64,000 nucleotides of DNA. It comes from Paludibacteraceae bacterium (GTDB lineage: Bacteria; Bacteroidota; Bacteroidia; Bacteroidales; Paludibacteraceae). The notes below the pieces were generated by a model. The model was not told the DNA's origin. It was given only the letters and a program-made list of their open reading frames with translations, and did no database searches. Positions 53,052 through 62,545 of the stretch are shown here, one piece after another (position 1 is the first letter of the stretch; every line of letters begins with the position of its first letter). The translations under genes were made by a program, and so were the position numbers. The stretch lies in contig JAFYQJ010000016.1 in assembly GCA_017547145.1 (NCBI GenBank), positions 37,373 to 101,372 of the forward strand, given 5' to 3'.

Positions 53052-54143
53052 ATGAAAATAGAACTAAAAGAAATCGCAATCAGAGATTTAGTATCAGAAT
53101 ACACTGACAATCAGGAGAATGGAGTAGTGGCGTACGGCGGAAAATTGGATGTTCGTCCGCCGTATCAGCGTGAGTTTGTTTATGGCGATAAGGAGCGTAT
53201 GGCGGTGATAGACACTGTAATGCAGGGCTTTCCGCTCAACGTAATGTATTGGGCAGTGCGCGAAGACGGCACGTACGAAATCATCGACGGGCAGCAGCGT
53301 ACCATCTCCATTTGCCAATACGTGAATGGTGATTTTGCCTATATGTTTCGCTATTTTCACAACCTCGCCAAAGACGAGCAAGAGCAAATCCTCAACTACA
53401 AATTGATGGTTTACCTCTGCGAAGGCACCGATAGCGAAAAACTTAAGTGGTTCGAAACCATAAACATAGCAGGCAAAGAACTCACCAAACAGGAGCTTCG
53501 CAACGCCGTATATTCGGGTTCGTGGGTGAGCGATGCCAAGCGTTATTTCAGCAAAAATGGTTGCGTGGCGTACCAAATCGGTGGCAAATACATGAGCGGC
53601 TCGGCCATTCGTCAGGAATACCTCGAAACGGCCATTTCGTGGCTCTCCAAAGGCAACATTGAGGTGTATATGAGCGAGCATCAGCACGACAAAAATGCGT
53701 TACAATTGTGGCAATATTTCCAAAGCGTAATCACTTGGCTCGAAGGCACTTTTGTGCATACCGCAGAGCGTCAGCGCATCATGAAAGGCATCAACTGGGG
53801 CGAACTTTACGACGCTTTTCACAGCGAGGTGTTGAACACGCAAGCCATCGAAGACGAAATTCGCCGCCTGATTCTCGACGACGACGTTACGAACAAAAAA
53901 GGAATCTATGCTTACGTGCTTACTCGCAAGGAAAAACATTTGAACATCCGAACGTTCACCGACGCACAAAAGTTAGCAGCATACGAGCGTCAGCAAGGCA
54001 TCTGCCGAGAATGTGGCGAGCATTTTGAACTCGCACAAATGGAAGCCGACCACATTACGCCATGGCACGCCGGCGGCCGAACTTCATCGGAAAACTGCCA
54101 AATGCTTTGCCGAGAATGCAACCGACGCAAATCGGGCAAATAA
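53052..54143 (+). CDS. DUF262 (ParB/GmrSD-like) protein with C-terminal HNH nuclease domain
   Basis: A 363-aa protein. Residues 35-130 form a DUF262 domain with RPPYQREFVYGDKERMAVID and the hallmark EIIDGQQRTISIC (DGQQR near 80). Residues 316-363 are an HNH domain: CRECGEHF, MEADHITPWHAGG, CQMLCRECNRRKSGK, with two CxxC zinc knuckles and the DH active site. This architecture resembles GmrSD/BrxU-type and other restriction proteins. Placed right after a DNA methyltransferase it is the obvious cutting partner. The gene is GC-rich except its first 60 bases. Cleavage specificity is unknown. Confidence 0.82.
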   Translation: MKIELKEIAIRDLVSEYTDNQENGVVAYGGKLDVRPPYQREFVYGDKERMAVIDTVMQGFPLNVMYWAVREDGTYEIIDGQQRTISICQYVNGDFAYMFRYFHNLAKDEQEQILNYKLMVYLCEGTDSEKLKWFETINIAGKELTKQELRNAVYSGSWVSDAKRYFSKNGCVAYQIGGKYMSGSAIRQEYLETAISWLSKGNIEVYMSEHQHDKNALQLWQYFQSVITWLEGTFVHTAERQRIMKGINWGELYDAFHSEVLNTQAIEDEIRRLILDDDVTNKKGIYAYVLTRKEKHLNIRTFTDAQKLAAYERQQGICRECGEHFELAQMEADHITPWHAGGRTSSENCQMLCRECNRRKSGK

Positions 54144-54164
54144 TTCGTAGAAATATCATGAGGA

Positions 54165-54207
54165 AACTCCACAAAAGATAGAAATATCTGTAAGTGGAGT
54201 TGTTTTT
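54165..54207 (+). terminator. Terminator of the methyltransferase/nuclease operon
   Basis: AACTCCAC pairs with GTGGAGTT, with an inner AGATA/TATCT stem, followed by GTTTTT, 22 bases after the stop. Confidence 0.82.
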
Positions 54208-54266
54208 AAGAAATTCTATTTAACATAATATTAATTATAGGAATTTTATAATAGTGGATTTTTGAG

Positions 54267-55370
54267 CTAATTTCTAACCGCTAAAATTGGCGTATCTGTA
54301 TGAAATAACATCTTGCGTGCCATGCTCGGATTAAACAATCGCATAAAAATACTTCTACGATGCGTATTTAAAACAATCAAATCGATTTTGTTGTTTAAAA
54401 CAAATTTGTCGAATGCCGACAACAAATTGTCGTTTTGCATTTTCAGCAAAGCATATTCCACTTTTATATTCGTATAAATTCGCTCAAGATAATCTTTTAA
54501 GCCAACGAGCTTAATCTCGTTCCAAGCATCTTCTTTCTGTTCAAAATGCGTAAAAAACAACTTGAACGAAAAATCTTTAAACAAATTCATAATTACATCT
54601 ACCGAACTCAACATAGCATTGTTCAATGTAGTTGCATAAAGAATGTTTTCTACCGATTCAAATCGCTCTGTATCAACATTTTCTGGAATTGCAAGCACAG
54701 GTATTTTCGTACGTTCAATGACTTCTGCCGTTACACTGCCAAGAAGTTCAATTTCTTCGATGTTTTTGCCTCGAGTTCCCATAACAATCAAAATAGTGTT
54801 ATATTTTTGCGATGTTTCGATAATAACATCTTCTGGAACGCCTTCTTCCATCAAAGTAATAATCTTTCTATCAGGCAATTCACCACGTTCTACTTTGTTT
54901 TTTATTTCTTGCACAAAGTTCTTAAAATCAGCCGATTCCGACTTCACGACTTTATTTCTACGTTGCTCTAATTCTTTGAAATCTACAATGTTTGTATTTC
55001 GTGCAAAAATAGAATAATCAGGCACGTCGTAGGCATGCATCAACACTACCTCGGCATCTATTTTCTGTGCAAAACGGAAGCCTATTTCGCATATTTTTTT
55101 CGAATATTCAGAAAAATCTACTGGTATCAAAATACGTTTGGTGTTGTCTTGCATGGTTTCGTTCGCATTTTTCACTGCTTCCATTAGCTGCAATGCTTGT
55201 GGCAAATCGCTCTCGTGAACACGAATCCGTACGCCAGCCGAAAGAATAGGATTAAGAATATTTAAGTTAACTATCTTTGTTTCAATACCTTCTGCCTCAA
55301 GAATTGCTTTAAGCATTTTAGCACGTTCTTTTGTATGAATAGCCAAGGTTACAAATTTGTCTTTTGCCAT
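54267..55370 (-). CDS. Universal stress protein with N-terminal DUF2007 domain and two Usp domains
   Basis: A 367-aa protein. Residues 1-70 match DUF2007 (signal-transducing, PII-like: FVTLAIHTKERAKMLKAILEAEGIETKIV). Residues 78-220 are a Usp domain starting RILIPVDFSEYSKKI and holding the nucleotide loop VMGTRGKNIEEIELLGSVTAEVI. Residues 228-367 are a second, more diverged Usp domain with NTHRRSIFMRLFNPSMARKML. The first domain has a recognisable ATP-binding GxRG...GS(V/T) pattern; the second lacks the glycines. It probably senses energy or stress state. No operon partner is adjacent. Confidence 0.82.
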   Translation of the reverse strand: MAKDKFVTLAIHTKERAKMLKAILEAEGIETKIVNLNILNPILSAGVRIRVHESDLPQALQLMEAVKNANETMQDNTKRILIPVDFSEYSKKICEIGFRFAQKIDAEVVLMHAYDVPDYSIFARNTNIVDFKELEQRRNKVVKSESADFKNFVQEIKNKVERGELPDRKIITLMEEGVPEDVIIETSQKYNTILIVMGTRGKNIEEIELLGSVTAEVIERTKIPVLAIPENVDTERFESVENILYATTLNNAMLSSVDVIMNLFKDFSFKLFFTHFEQKEDAWNEIKLVGLKDYLERIYTNIKVEYALLKMQNDNLLSAFDKFVLNNKIDLIVLNTHRRSIFMRLFNPSMARKMLFHTDTPILAVRN

Positions 55371-55444
55371 AAAATCCCTTAATAAACTATGTAAAAATAA
55401 CGAGATTTAAGCGAATAACACTATTTTTTCTAGCATTATTTTTG

Positions 55445-56770
55445 CTATTTTTTTAGTTCTAATTGATAATAGAAGGTTGTTTGTTCTGTTATTCTAAAAC
55501 GATTGTCGGTTCTTTCACCCACCACCCAAACAATCGTATCCGTACTATCCACAAGCAACCAACAATTCTCTTTGTCCAACAACGAATATTTTTTATCGGC
55601 AAAAAAGTCGCTCAATTTTTTTCTTCCTTTCATACCAAAAGGCACAAACCAGTCGCCATTTTTCCACCGACGCAATTTCAAAGGGAAGCTCAATTTTTGC
55701 AAATCAAGTGTTGCTACGCAGTTTGTTTTTGGTATTAAACAATCGGCAACCAGACCTTTTTTTATCGTGATTTTTAGTGGTGATTCCACTACAGAATCTC
55801 CTTCATTTATCAAAAATATTTCTTCATCTGTAGACTTTATAGGAGCAACAATAAGGTAGTTACGATCTTTTATAAGCTGATACGACAAAGAAAAAAATCG
55901 TTTGCCCGGCTCTGCTGATAAGTGCTGAAAAATTTGCTCTATCACCTTACTATTAAACCCAAAAGGTGTTAACAACTCATACAAAACAAGGCTTGGCGAA
56001 GGTTGTTTTTGTAGTATATCAATAGAAATTCGCGTTTCATTATCTATACTAATTATCAAATCGTTACAACACGAACTAATATAATTAAAAATAAAATCAC
56101 TAGTATTCGCAATGCGTTTCATATTTTCGAGCATCGTACTCCGAAACGACGGATTCAATTCGTCGAAAAGTGGCATTATTTTATTTCTAATGAAGTTTCT
56201 ACGATAAGAATTGTCTTTATTTGTAGAATCTACACAATAACTTAAAGAGTGATTTTTAGCATAATTGATTATCTCTTCTCGAGAGCATTCCAACAAAGGT
56301 CGTACAACAAAACCATTTTTTGGAGCAATACCCGACAAACCTTTTATTCCTGTTCCACGAACAAGATTCAAGAAAAAAGTTTCTATCGAATCGTCGTTAT
56401 GATGAGCTACTACTATACAATCGCACCCCTCTTGTTGCCTTACTTTTTCAAACCAATCGTAACGCAAATTTCGAGCCGCCATCTCAATCGAAATCTTCTC
56501 TTTTGAAGCAAATTTTTGCGTTTCAAAATCTATTTTTAAAAATTTTAAACCTAAAAACTCCGCCGTTTTTTTTACAAAATCAGCATCGCTGTCCGATTCT
56601 TCTCCTCGCAAATGAAAATTACAATGAGCCACAACGCAATTATATTGCAACGAATGTAACAAATGAAGCAATACAATTGAATCTACACCACCACTTACAG
56701 CAAGTAATAATTTAGAATTTACATCAAACAATTGATGAGTGTCAATAAATTTTGAAACCTTATAAACCAT
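55445..56770 (-). CDS. tilS: tRNA(Ile)-lysidine synthetase
   Basis: A 441-aa enzyme that converts C34 of tRNA-Ile(CAU) to lysidine so that it reads AUA. The PP-loop LLLAVSGGVDSIVLLHLL has the SGGVDS signature at 26-31. NFHLRGEESDSDADFVKKTA and VVAHHNDDSIETFFLNLVRGTGIKGLSGI follow, and the C-terminal substrate domain ends with KLRRWKNGDWFVPFGMKGRKKLSDFFADKK. All key blocks are intact. A -7 box lies so close upstream that the mRNA may have almost no leader. Confidence 0.94.
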   Translation of the reverse strand: MVYKVSKFIDTHQLFDVNSKLLLAVSGGVDSIVLLHLLHSLQYNCVVAHCNFHLRGEESDSDADFVKKTAEFLGLKFLKIDFETQKFASKEKISIEMAARNLRYDWFEKVRQQEGCDCIVVAHHNDDSIETFFLNLVRGTGIKGLSGIAPKNGFVVRPLLECSREEIINYAKNHSLSYCVDSTNKDNSYRRNFIRNKIMPLFDELNPSFRSTMLENMKRIANTSDFIFNYISSCCNDLIISIDNETRISIDILQKQPSPSLVLYELLTPFGFNSKVIEQIFQHLSAEPGKRFFSLSYQLIKDRNYLIVAPIKSTDEEIFLINEGDSVVESPLKITIKKGLVADCLIPKTNCVATLDLQKLSFPLKLRRWKNGDWFVPFGMKGRKKLSDFFADKKYSLLDKENCWLLVDSTDTIVWVVGERTDNRFRITEQTTFYYQLELKK

Positions 56771-56774
56771 ATCA

Positions 56775-56782
56775 CAAAGGTA
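56775..56782 (-). promoter_or_regulatory. Candidate -7 box overlapping the tilS start region
   Basis: Reads TACCTTTG on the - strand. A TTG lies 23 bases further upstream. The predicted start, about 7 bases downstream, falls at or inside the tilS ATG, implying a leaderless message if used. Confidence 0.45.
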
Positions 56783-56796
56783 TGAATTATTGGTTT

Positions 56797-57246
56797 TTAT
56801 TTCATCAACTCTTCAAATGTATTATCAGAATAAAATACCACTATTTTTGAAATAGTTTTCGTAGATTTTTCAGTAATGGAATCTTCTACCACAGGTTTAA
56901 TAATACTCTGCGAAGGCACACTTTCTACCTCTTTTATAGGCAAATCAATAGCCTGAACCTCTTTTTCGGAAACAACTTCCGGCTTTACATCAAACAACGT
57001 TTGCTGCGAAAAAGAATTAGTACGATACATTGGTCCAACTCCTAAAATAAGCCAATCTGTACTTATCGAACGAAAAACATGCAGCGTTTTTTGTAAAACA
57101 TCAAGACTAGGAGCATTTCTTCCTTTCATTATATGCGATAACGTAGGACGATTTATTCCTATTCTATCAGCAAATTGAGTTTGAGAAAGATTTTCCTGCT
57201 CCATTATTTTTTGTAATCGTTCTTTTTCTGTCATAATAATGTTCAT
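56797..57246 (-). CDS. Helix-turn-helix transcriptional regulator (XRE type)
   Basis: A 149-aa protein with an XRE/Cro-type HTH in residues 8-65: LSQTQFADRIGINRPTLSHIMKGRNAPSLDVLQKTL. STDWLILGVGPMY follows, a very common Bacteroidota form. The C-terminal half is acidic and low in structure. Met 5 (57234) could also be the start. Regulated genes cannot be named; the gene faces a 546-base gap upstream. Confidence 0.85.
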   Translation of the reverse strand: MNIIMTEKERLQKIMEQENLSQTQFADRIGINRPTLSHIMKGRNAPSLDVLQKTLHVFRSISTDWLILGVGPMYRTNSFSQQTLFDVKPEVVSEKEVQAIDLPIKEVESVPSQSIIKPVVEDSITEKSTKTISKIVVFYSDNTFEELMK

Positions 57247-57792
57247 TTTTTCATTTACAAATATAACAAAATTATTTACAATTATAAACTATTTACATTT
57301 TTAAACAATCTTTGTTTTTGTAACAATACAGATTACATTTATAACTTTTGCTACTTTACGACAAATTGCTAATATACAGCAAAAAGAATAATTACAATAT
57401 TAAAAACCATACTTTAATATTTATTCATAACAAGCTGATTTATAATGTATTTAATAATCATTTTAACACTTGTAAGAATATTAAATAATCAAGGTGTTAT
57501 AAAAACAACAAAACACTTTAAATATGCAATGCTAATTTGCTAGTTTTTATATGTTTGCAATAAAATAATCTAAAATGTTAATAAAGGCTTAATTTGCATA
57601 TTTGACTTTTGTAAATTTGTTACATTTCTATACTATAAACTATTGTAAAAACAGAACGAATGATTAAAACAAATGTGAAATTCACAAATGTTTCTATTTT
57701 ATTTTATGAAAAATATAAAAATCCGAAATCCTTGCGATATAATCTACACTATCCTACTCTACTGAAATATATTTAAATCTCAGACAAGTATT
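57247..57792. other. AT-rich gap of 546 bases between the HTH gene and mfd
   Basis: No gene is supported. On the - strand, TATATTTG (57265-57258) and TAATTTTG (57274-57267) are overlapping -7 candidates for the HTH gene, both without a clear -33 box. On the + strand TAAATTTG (57612-57619) is another -7 match. TGTGAAATTCACA (57674-57686) is a perfect 6+1+6 palindrome and a possible regulator site. A stem of AACACTTG with CAAGGTGTT spans about 57464-57498. The region may hold a small RNA, which is unproven. Confidence 0.35.
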
Positions 57793-60700
57793 TTAAAGGA
57801 TATTTTTTAGTAATTGATAAGCTGTAGATACTGTTCTGACATCTTGTATTAAGATAGAACGCTTATTGTTTTGCTCACGTAACTTACAGGAACAAGGGTT
57901 GCTTGCAATAAATTGTAGTACTTTTCCAAATATTTCTGATTGATAATAATCTTCTTTGTTTTCAACAAAATAAAGAAGCATTTGCCCTTTTTTAAGAATT
58001 AGACGTTCAAAACCTAACGATTTTGCTAACCAGCGAAGTTGGAGCATTTGTATTAAATTTTCAGCAGGTTTTGGCAATGCACCAAAACGATCCTCTAATC
58101 TTCTTATAAAGGCATTTAAATCCTCTTCGTTATTAATATTATCTAATTCGCGATAAAGAGTTATCCTTTCTGCAACGTTTTCTATATAATTATCAGGAAA
58201 TAATAGTTCTAAATCTGATTCAACGAAACAATCCGAAACGAATTCTCTATAAACATTTGGTTTTAAATCGGAGAATTCTTCATTTTGGAGTTCCAAAACA
58301 GCTTCATCTAAAATTTTTTGATAAGTTTCATAACCTACATCGGCTATAAATCCACTCTGTTCTGCACCAAGCATATTGCCTGCTCCACGTATATCTAAAT
58401 CTTGCATTGCAATATTGAAGCCACTACCCAATTCCGAAAAACTTTCAATTGCTTGTAAACGTCTTCGTGCCTCCTCTGTTAACAAATTGAAAGGAGGAGA
58501 AAGTAAATAACAATATGCTTTACGATTACTACGCCCAACACGACCTCTCAACTGATGTAAATCAGTCAAACCAAAGGATTGTGCATTATTTATAATTATT
58601 GTATTTACATTTGGAATATCGATACCCGATTCAACTACTGTAGTTGCTACAAGTACATCGTATTCATAATCAATAAAATCAAGTAAAGTTCCCTCTAATT
58701 CTTCAACAGGCATTTGACCATGAGCTATTGCTACTCGCAAATCAGGAATTAAACGCTGTAACATCTGTTTTACACGTTCTATAGTTTGCACTCGGTTGTG
58801 AATAAAAAATACCTGTCCATTCCTATCTAATTCATTTTGGATTGCATTTTTAATAATTGCTTCGTCAAAAACACATATTTCGGTTGTTATTGGATAACGA
58901 TTAGGCGGAGCTGTTGTTATCACTGATAAATCACGTGCTCCCATTAACGAAAATTGTAATGTCCGTGGAATTGGCGTTGCTGTCAAAGTGAGAGTGTCTA
59001 CATTGACTTTTAATTGTTTTAATTTTTCTTTTACCGACACCCCAAATTTTTGTTCTTCGTCAATTATTAGCAGACCTAAGTCTTTGAAAACAATATCTTT
59101 TCCAATCAACCGATGTGTACCAATTAGTATATCAATTTTTCCTAATGATGTATCCGTTATTACTTTTTTTACATCAGCAGATTTCCTCAATCTACTGATA
59201 TAGTCAATTCTACAAGGGAAACTTTTCAAACGCTCTGAAAACGTTTTATAATGCTGGAAAGCTAATACCGTGGTAGGAACAAGAACTGCAACTTGTTTAT
59301 TATCTGCTATAGCTTTAAATGCTGCTCTTATTGCAATTTCTGTTTTTCCAAATCCAACATCACCGCAAACGAGCCTATCCATAGGAATCTCTGATTCCAT
59401 ATCGTGCTTAACATCTGCTGTAACCTTTTGTTGATCAGGAGTATCTTCGTAAACAAAAGATGCTTCTAACTCTTGTTGTAGATAAGTATCAGGAGAAAAT
59501 GCAAATCCTTTTTCTTTTAATCGTTGGGCATAAAGCTTAATCAAATCACGAGCAATATCTTTTATTTTTTTCTTTGTCCGATCCTTCATTCGCTCCCATG
59601 CCCCTGTACCTAACTTATTTATTGTTGGAGCTTCGCCATCCTTACCTTTATATTTAGAAATACGATGAAGACCATGGATACTAACAAATATTACATCGTC
59701 ATTTTTATAAATAAGTTTTATAACTTCTTGCTCTTTTCCGTTTACATCTAATTTTTGAAGTCCACCAAACTTTCCTATTCCATGATCTATATGAACAATA
59801 TAATCTCCTATTTGTATTTGGTTTAACTCCTTAAGCATCAAAGCCGATTTCCCACTTTTTAGATGTTCAGTTTTTATATTGTATTTATGGAAACGGTCGA
59901 AAATTTGATGATCAGTATAACAACATATTTTCAAATCATAATCTACAAACCCTTCGTGTAAAGTATTTTTTATTGGAGTAAAATTTATACCATCATTTCT
60001 ATCTTCGAAAATAGAGGCGATTCTATCTGTTTGTTTTGAAGAATCGCTAGCTATAAAAATCCTAAACTCGTCATCTTGCAATTGTTTCAAATTATCACTA
60101 ATCAATTCAAAATTCTTATGAAAAAGAGGTTGAGGTAGAATTTTAAACTTATTACTTACTGTCTTTTTAAACTCTACTAGCAAATATTGATTTAGCAAGT
60201 CAACTAACTGAACATACTCTTCAGAAACCTCAATATTTGATTTTATCTGCTCTAAATTATTAACAAAAAATATTGTTTTCTGATTGTCCAAAAGTTCAAA
60301 AATAGCAACTTTATTTTCTTCTTGTTCACCATTTAGGTCAGAAACAATCGTAACATCTTCTACTCTATCAATTGACAATTGTTTCTCAATATCAAAAATG
60401 CGAATACTTTCAATTATATTTCCAAAAAAATCTATTCGAAATGGATAATTACTTGTAAATGAGAATACATCGACAATACTACCCCTCAAAGAATATTGAC
60501 CAGGTTCATATACAAAATCCACCTGCTCAAAACCATAAGTTACTAATGTTTCTTGCAAAAAATCAAGCTCAAGCGTATCTCCTTCCCTTAAAGAAAATGT
60601 GTTTGCCGATAAAGTTTTTTGACTAGGTACTTTTTCTCGCAAAGCATCTAGGGTTGTAACTACAAAACACTTTTTTTTTGTTACAAACAAATCCAAAACT

Positions 60701-61005
60701 TCTGTACGAAGTATTGTTGTTGAAGCATCATTTTTTTTTACAGTAGGGAAAAAATAAGTATCTGAAAGGATTTTCTTTAAATCATTGTAAAAGTAGACCG
60801 CACTTTCTTCATCATCGCAAACTACTACAAATACATTTTTCAATTGCTCGTAAACATTTGCCAAAAATAGAGCTCGAGCAGAAGTTTGTAATCCTGACAA
60901 AGAATAAACCGAAGATCTTTTTTCTCCTGCAGTACACCATTGGCAAAACTCATTTATGAGAGGATGCCGACTATAAATTTCTCTATAAAAATTCGATAAT
61001 TCCAC
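57793..61005 (-). CDS. mfd: Transcription-repair coupling factor
   Basis: A large DNA translocase that removes stalled RNA polymerase and recruits UvrA. From GTG 61005 it is 1070 aa. The N-terminal UvrB-like module comes first, then the polymerase-interacting domain (QIGDYIVHIDHGIGKFGGL near residue 395). The helicase core carries Walker A CGDVGFGKTEIAIRAAF, DEEQ box LLIIDEEQKFG and ATPIPRTLQ, then QLRGRVGRSNRKAYCYLL, and the C-terminal TRCF domain. GTG 61005 is preferred to ATG 61056 because a -7 box (61024-61031) overlies the extra codons. Confidence 0.93.
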   Translation of the reverse strand: MELSNFYREIYSRHPLINEFCQWCTAGEKRSSVYSLSGLQTSARALFLANVYEQLKNVFVVVCDDEESAVYFYNDLKKILSDTYFFPTVKKNDASTTILRTEVLDLFVTKKKCFVVTTLDALREKVPSQKTLSANTFSLREGDTLELDFLQETLVTYGFEQVDFVYEPGQYSLRGSIVDVFSFTSNYPFRIDFFGNIIESIRIFDIEKQLSIDRVEDVTIVSDLNGEQEENKVAIFELLDNQKTIFFVNNLEQIKSNIEVSEEYVQLVDLLNQYLLVEFKKTVSNKFKILPQPLFHKNFELISDNLKQLQDDEFRIFIASDSSKQTDRIASIFEDRNDGINFTPIKNTLHEGFVDYDLKICCYTDHQIFDRFHKYNIKTEHLKSGKSALMLKELNQIQIGDYIVHIDHGIGKFGGLQKLDVNGKEQEVIKLIYKNDDVIFVSIHGLHRISKYKGKDGEAPTINKLGTGAWERMKDRTKKKIKDIARDLIKLYAQRLKEKGFAFSPDTYLQQELEASFVYEDTPDQQKVTADVKHDMESEIPMDRLVCGDVGFGKTEIAIRAAFKAIADNKQVAVLVPTTVLAFQHYKTFSERLKSFPCRIDYISRLRKSADVKKVITDTSLGKIDILIGTHRLIGKDIVFKDLGLLIIDEEQKFGVSVKEKLKQLKVNVDTLTLTATPIPRTLQFSLMGARDLSVITTAPPNRYPITTEICVFDEAIIKNAIQNELDRNGQVFFIHNRVQTIERVKQMLQRLIPDLRVAIAHGQMPVEELEGTLLDFIDYEYDVLVATTVVESGIDIPNVNTIIINNAQSFGLTDLHQLRGRVGRSNRKAYCYLLSPPFNLLTEEARRRLQAIESFSELGSGFNIAMQDLDIRGAGNMLGAEQSGFIADVGYETYQKILDEAVLELQNEEFSDLKPNVYREFVSDCFVESDLELLFPDNYIENVAERITLYRELDNINNEEDLNAFIRRLEDRFGALPKPAENLIQMLQLRWLAKSLGFERLILKKGQMLLYFVENKEDYYQSEIFGKVLQFIASNPCSCKLREQNNKRSILIQDVRTVSTAYQLLKNIL

Positions 61006-61023
61006 AACAGAAAAACAAAAAAA

Positions 61024-61057
61024 CAAAGATAAAAACTCTTCATATTTTTTAAACAAA
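61024..61057 (-). promoter_or_regulatory. Promoter for mfd
   Basis: On the - strand, TTTG (61057-61054), 22 bases, then TATCTTTG (61031-61024). A start near 61018 falls just before GTG 61005. Confidence 0.58.
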
Positions 61058-61109
61058 AATAGACTTATTTTTCGTTATTAATATTATCTCTTATTCTTTA
61101 TAAATTGCT

Positions 61110-61117
61110 TACCTTTG
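61110..61117 (+). promoter_or_regulatory. -7 box for the transporter gene
   Basis: TACCTTTG matches TAnnTTTG exactly; the predicted start is near 61124. This lies after the earlier in-frame start codon (61105) and supports ATG 61156. Confidence 0.55.
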
Positions 61118-61155
61118 CACATTATTTTTTATTACTAACTATTACTTATAAAATC

Positions 61156-62481
61156 ATGTTATTATCAACGACTTTTGAAATTCAAAGTTGGATGATAATT
61201 CCTTTTGGAATTATGCTTCTAACAATTGCCATTGGTCCGCTCATAGCTGAACATTGGTGGGAAAACAACAGAAACAAGCTCATTGTTTCGCTTTTATTAG
61301 GTGTCCCAACTGCAATTTATCTAATTTGCAATGGACTACTACATAACGTAGAACATCAACTTCTATACGATTATGTACCTTTTATCATTTTGCTATGTTC
61401 ATTGTTTGTAACAACAGGAGGTATTCATCTCTCTGGAGACATCAAAGCTAAACCTGCAATTAATACTATATTTTTAGCATTAGGATGGATATTAGCATCA
61501 TTTATGGGAACTACAGGTGCAGCAATGCTTTTAATTAGACCACTATTGGCAACTAATTCTGAACGCAAACACACAGTTCATACAGTTTTATTTTTCATTG
61601 CATTAGTAGCCAATTGCGGTGGTTTGCTTACACCATTAGGAGATCCACCTTTATTTTTACTTTATTTACGCGGAGCCGATTTTGGTTGGTTTATGAATTT
61701 GCTACCACAATGGGTATTTGTTGGTGTTTCTTTACTGATAATTTATTTCATTTTGGATAGTTATTTCTATAAAAAAGAAGATAAAGCTGACATTAAGAAT
61801 GATACACAAGAAGTTAAACCTTTACGTATAACAGGATGCATCAACTTTATTTACCTAGCAGCAATTATATTATCGGTAGCATTTATCAATGCAGGATATA
61901 TTCCTCAAATGGGTGAAGAAAATGCTCCTTTATACATAAAACTTCTTCGTGAAATTGTTTTAATTGTTGTTATTTTACTTTCTCTATACACTACTAAAAA
62001 AGAAGTTAGAACAGCAAATCAATATTCATGGGGACCAATTATTGAGGTTGCGGTAGTCTTTTTAGGTATTTTTATCACAATGATTCCTGCTATGGAATAC
62101 CTAAAAGCAAATGCATCTTCTCTTGGGTTAACAGCACCATGGCAATTCTACTATTGCACAGGAGCATTAAGTGCTTTTCTAGACAACGCACCTACTGCTG
62201 TAGCATTCCACAGCTTGGCTCAAGGTTTAGACGCAACAACTATATCAAGCTTTGGCAGTAAACTTGTTGCAGATATTCCTGAAATATTATTAAAAGCTAT
62301 CTCTATTGGATCTGTGTTCTTTGGAGCAATGACATACATTGGCAATGGTCCAAACTTTATGGTAAAAGCTATCGCAGAAGAAAATGGTATAAAAATGCCA
62401 AGTTTCTTTGGTTATATGATTAAGTTCTCACTTATCGTATTATTACCATTATACATTCTTGTCCAATTAATTTTCTTCTAA
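61156..62481 (+). CDS. Sodium:proton antiporter/citrate-transporter-like membrane protein (NhaD/CitMHS type)
   Basis: A 441-aa inner-membrane protein with about 11-12 helices. Motifs fit the ion-transporter superfamily: MGTTGAAMLLIRPLL near residue 125 and NCGGLLTPLGDPPLFLLYLRGADFGWF near 160 in the first half. FLDNAPTAVAFHSLA near 350 and GAMTYIGNGPNFMVKAIAEE near 400 are the second inverted repeat. Such proteins exchange Na+ for H+ or carry carboxylates; Na+/H+ exchange is more common in this phylum's forms. ATG 61156 follows the promoter evidence. Confidence 0.82.
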   Translation: MLLSTTFEIQSWMIIPFGIMLLTIAIGPLIAEHWWENNRNKLIVSLLLGVPTAIYLICNGLLHNVEHQLLYDYVPFIILLCSLFVTTGGIHLSGDIKAKPAINTIFLALGWILASFMGTTGAAMLLIRPLLATNSERKHTVHTVLFFIALVANCGGLLTPLGDPPLFLLYLRGADFGWFMNLLPQWVFVGVSLLIIYFILDSYFYKKEDKADIKNDTQEVKPLRITGCINFIYLAAIILSVAFINAGYIPQMGEENAPLYIKLLREIVLIVVILLSLYTTKKEVRTANQYSWGPIIEVAVVFLGIFITMIPAMEYLKANASSLGLTAPWQFYYCTGALSAFLDNAPTAVAFHSLAQGLDATTISSFGSKLVADIPEILLKAISIGSVFFGAMTYIGNGPNFMVKAIAEENGIKMPSFFGYMIKFSLIVLLPLYILVQLIFF

Positions 62482-62494
62482 AGAATAATTACAC

Positions 62495-62530
62495 ACAAAA
62501 AAAAGCCTTCTATAATTGAAGGCTTTTTTA
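62495..62530. terminator. Bidirectional terminator after the transporter gene
   Basis: AAAAAAAAGCCTTC and GAAGGCTTTTTT pair around a 7-base loop, with T-runs on both strands. It can end both the transporter transcript and the small gene on the other strand. Confidence 0.88.
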
Positions 62531-62545
62531 TTATCTAAACACAAA

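Noticed and set aside
53447..54028. Additional + strand frames inside the DUF262-HNH gene
   Set aside because: They are products of the GC-rich composition, which removes stops, and have no recognisable content.
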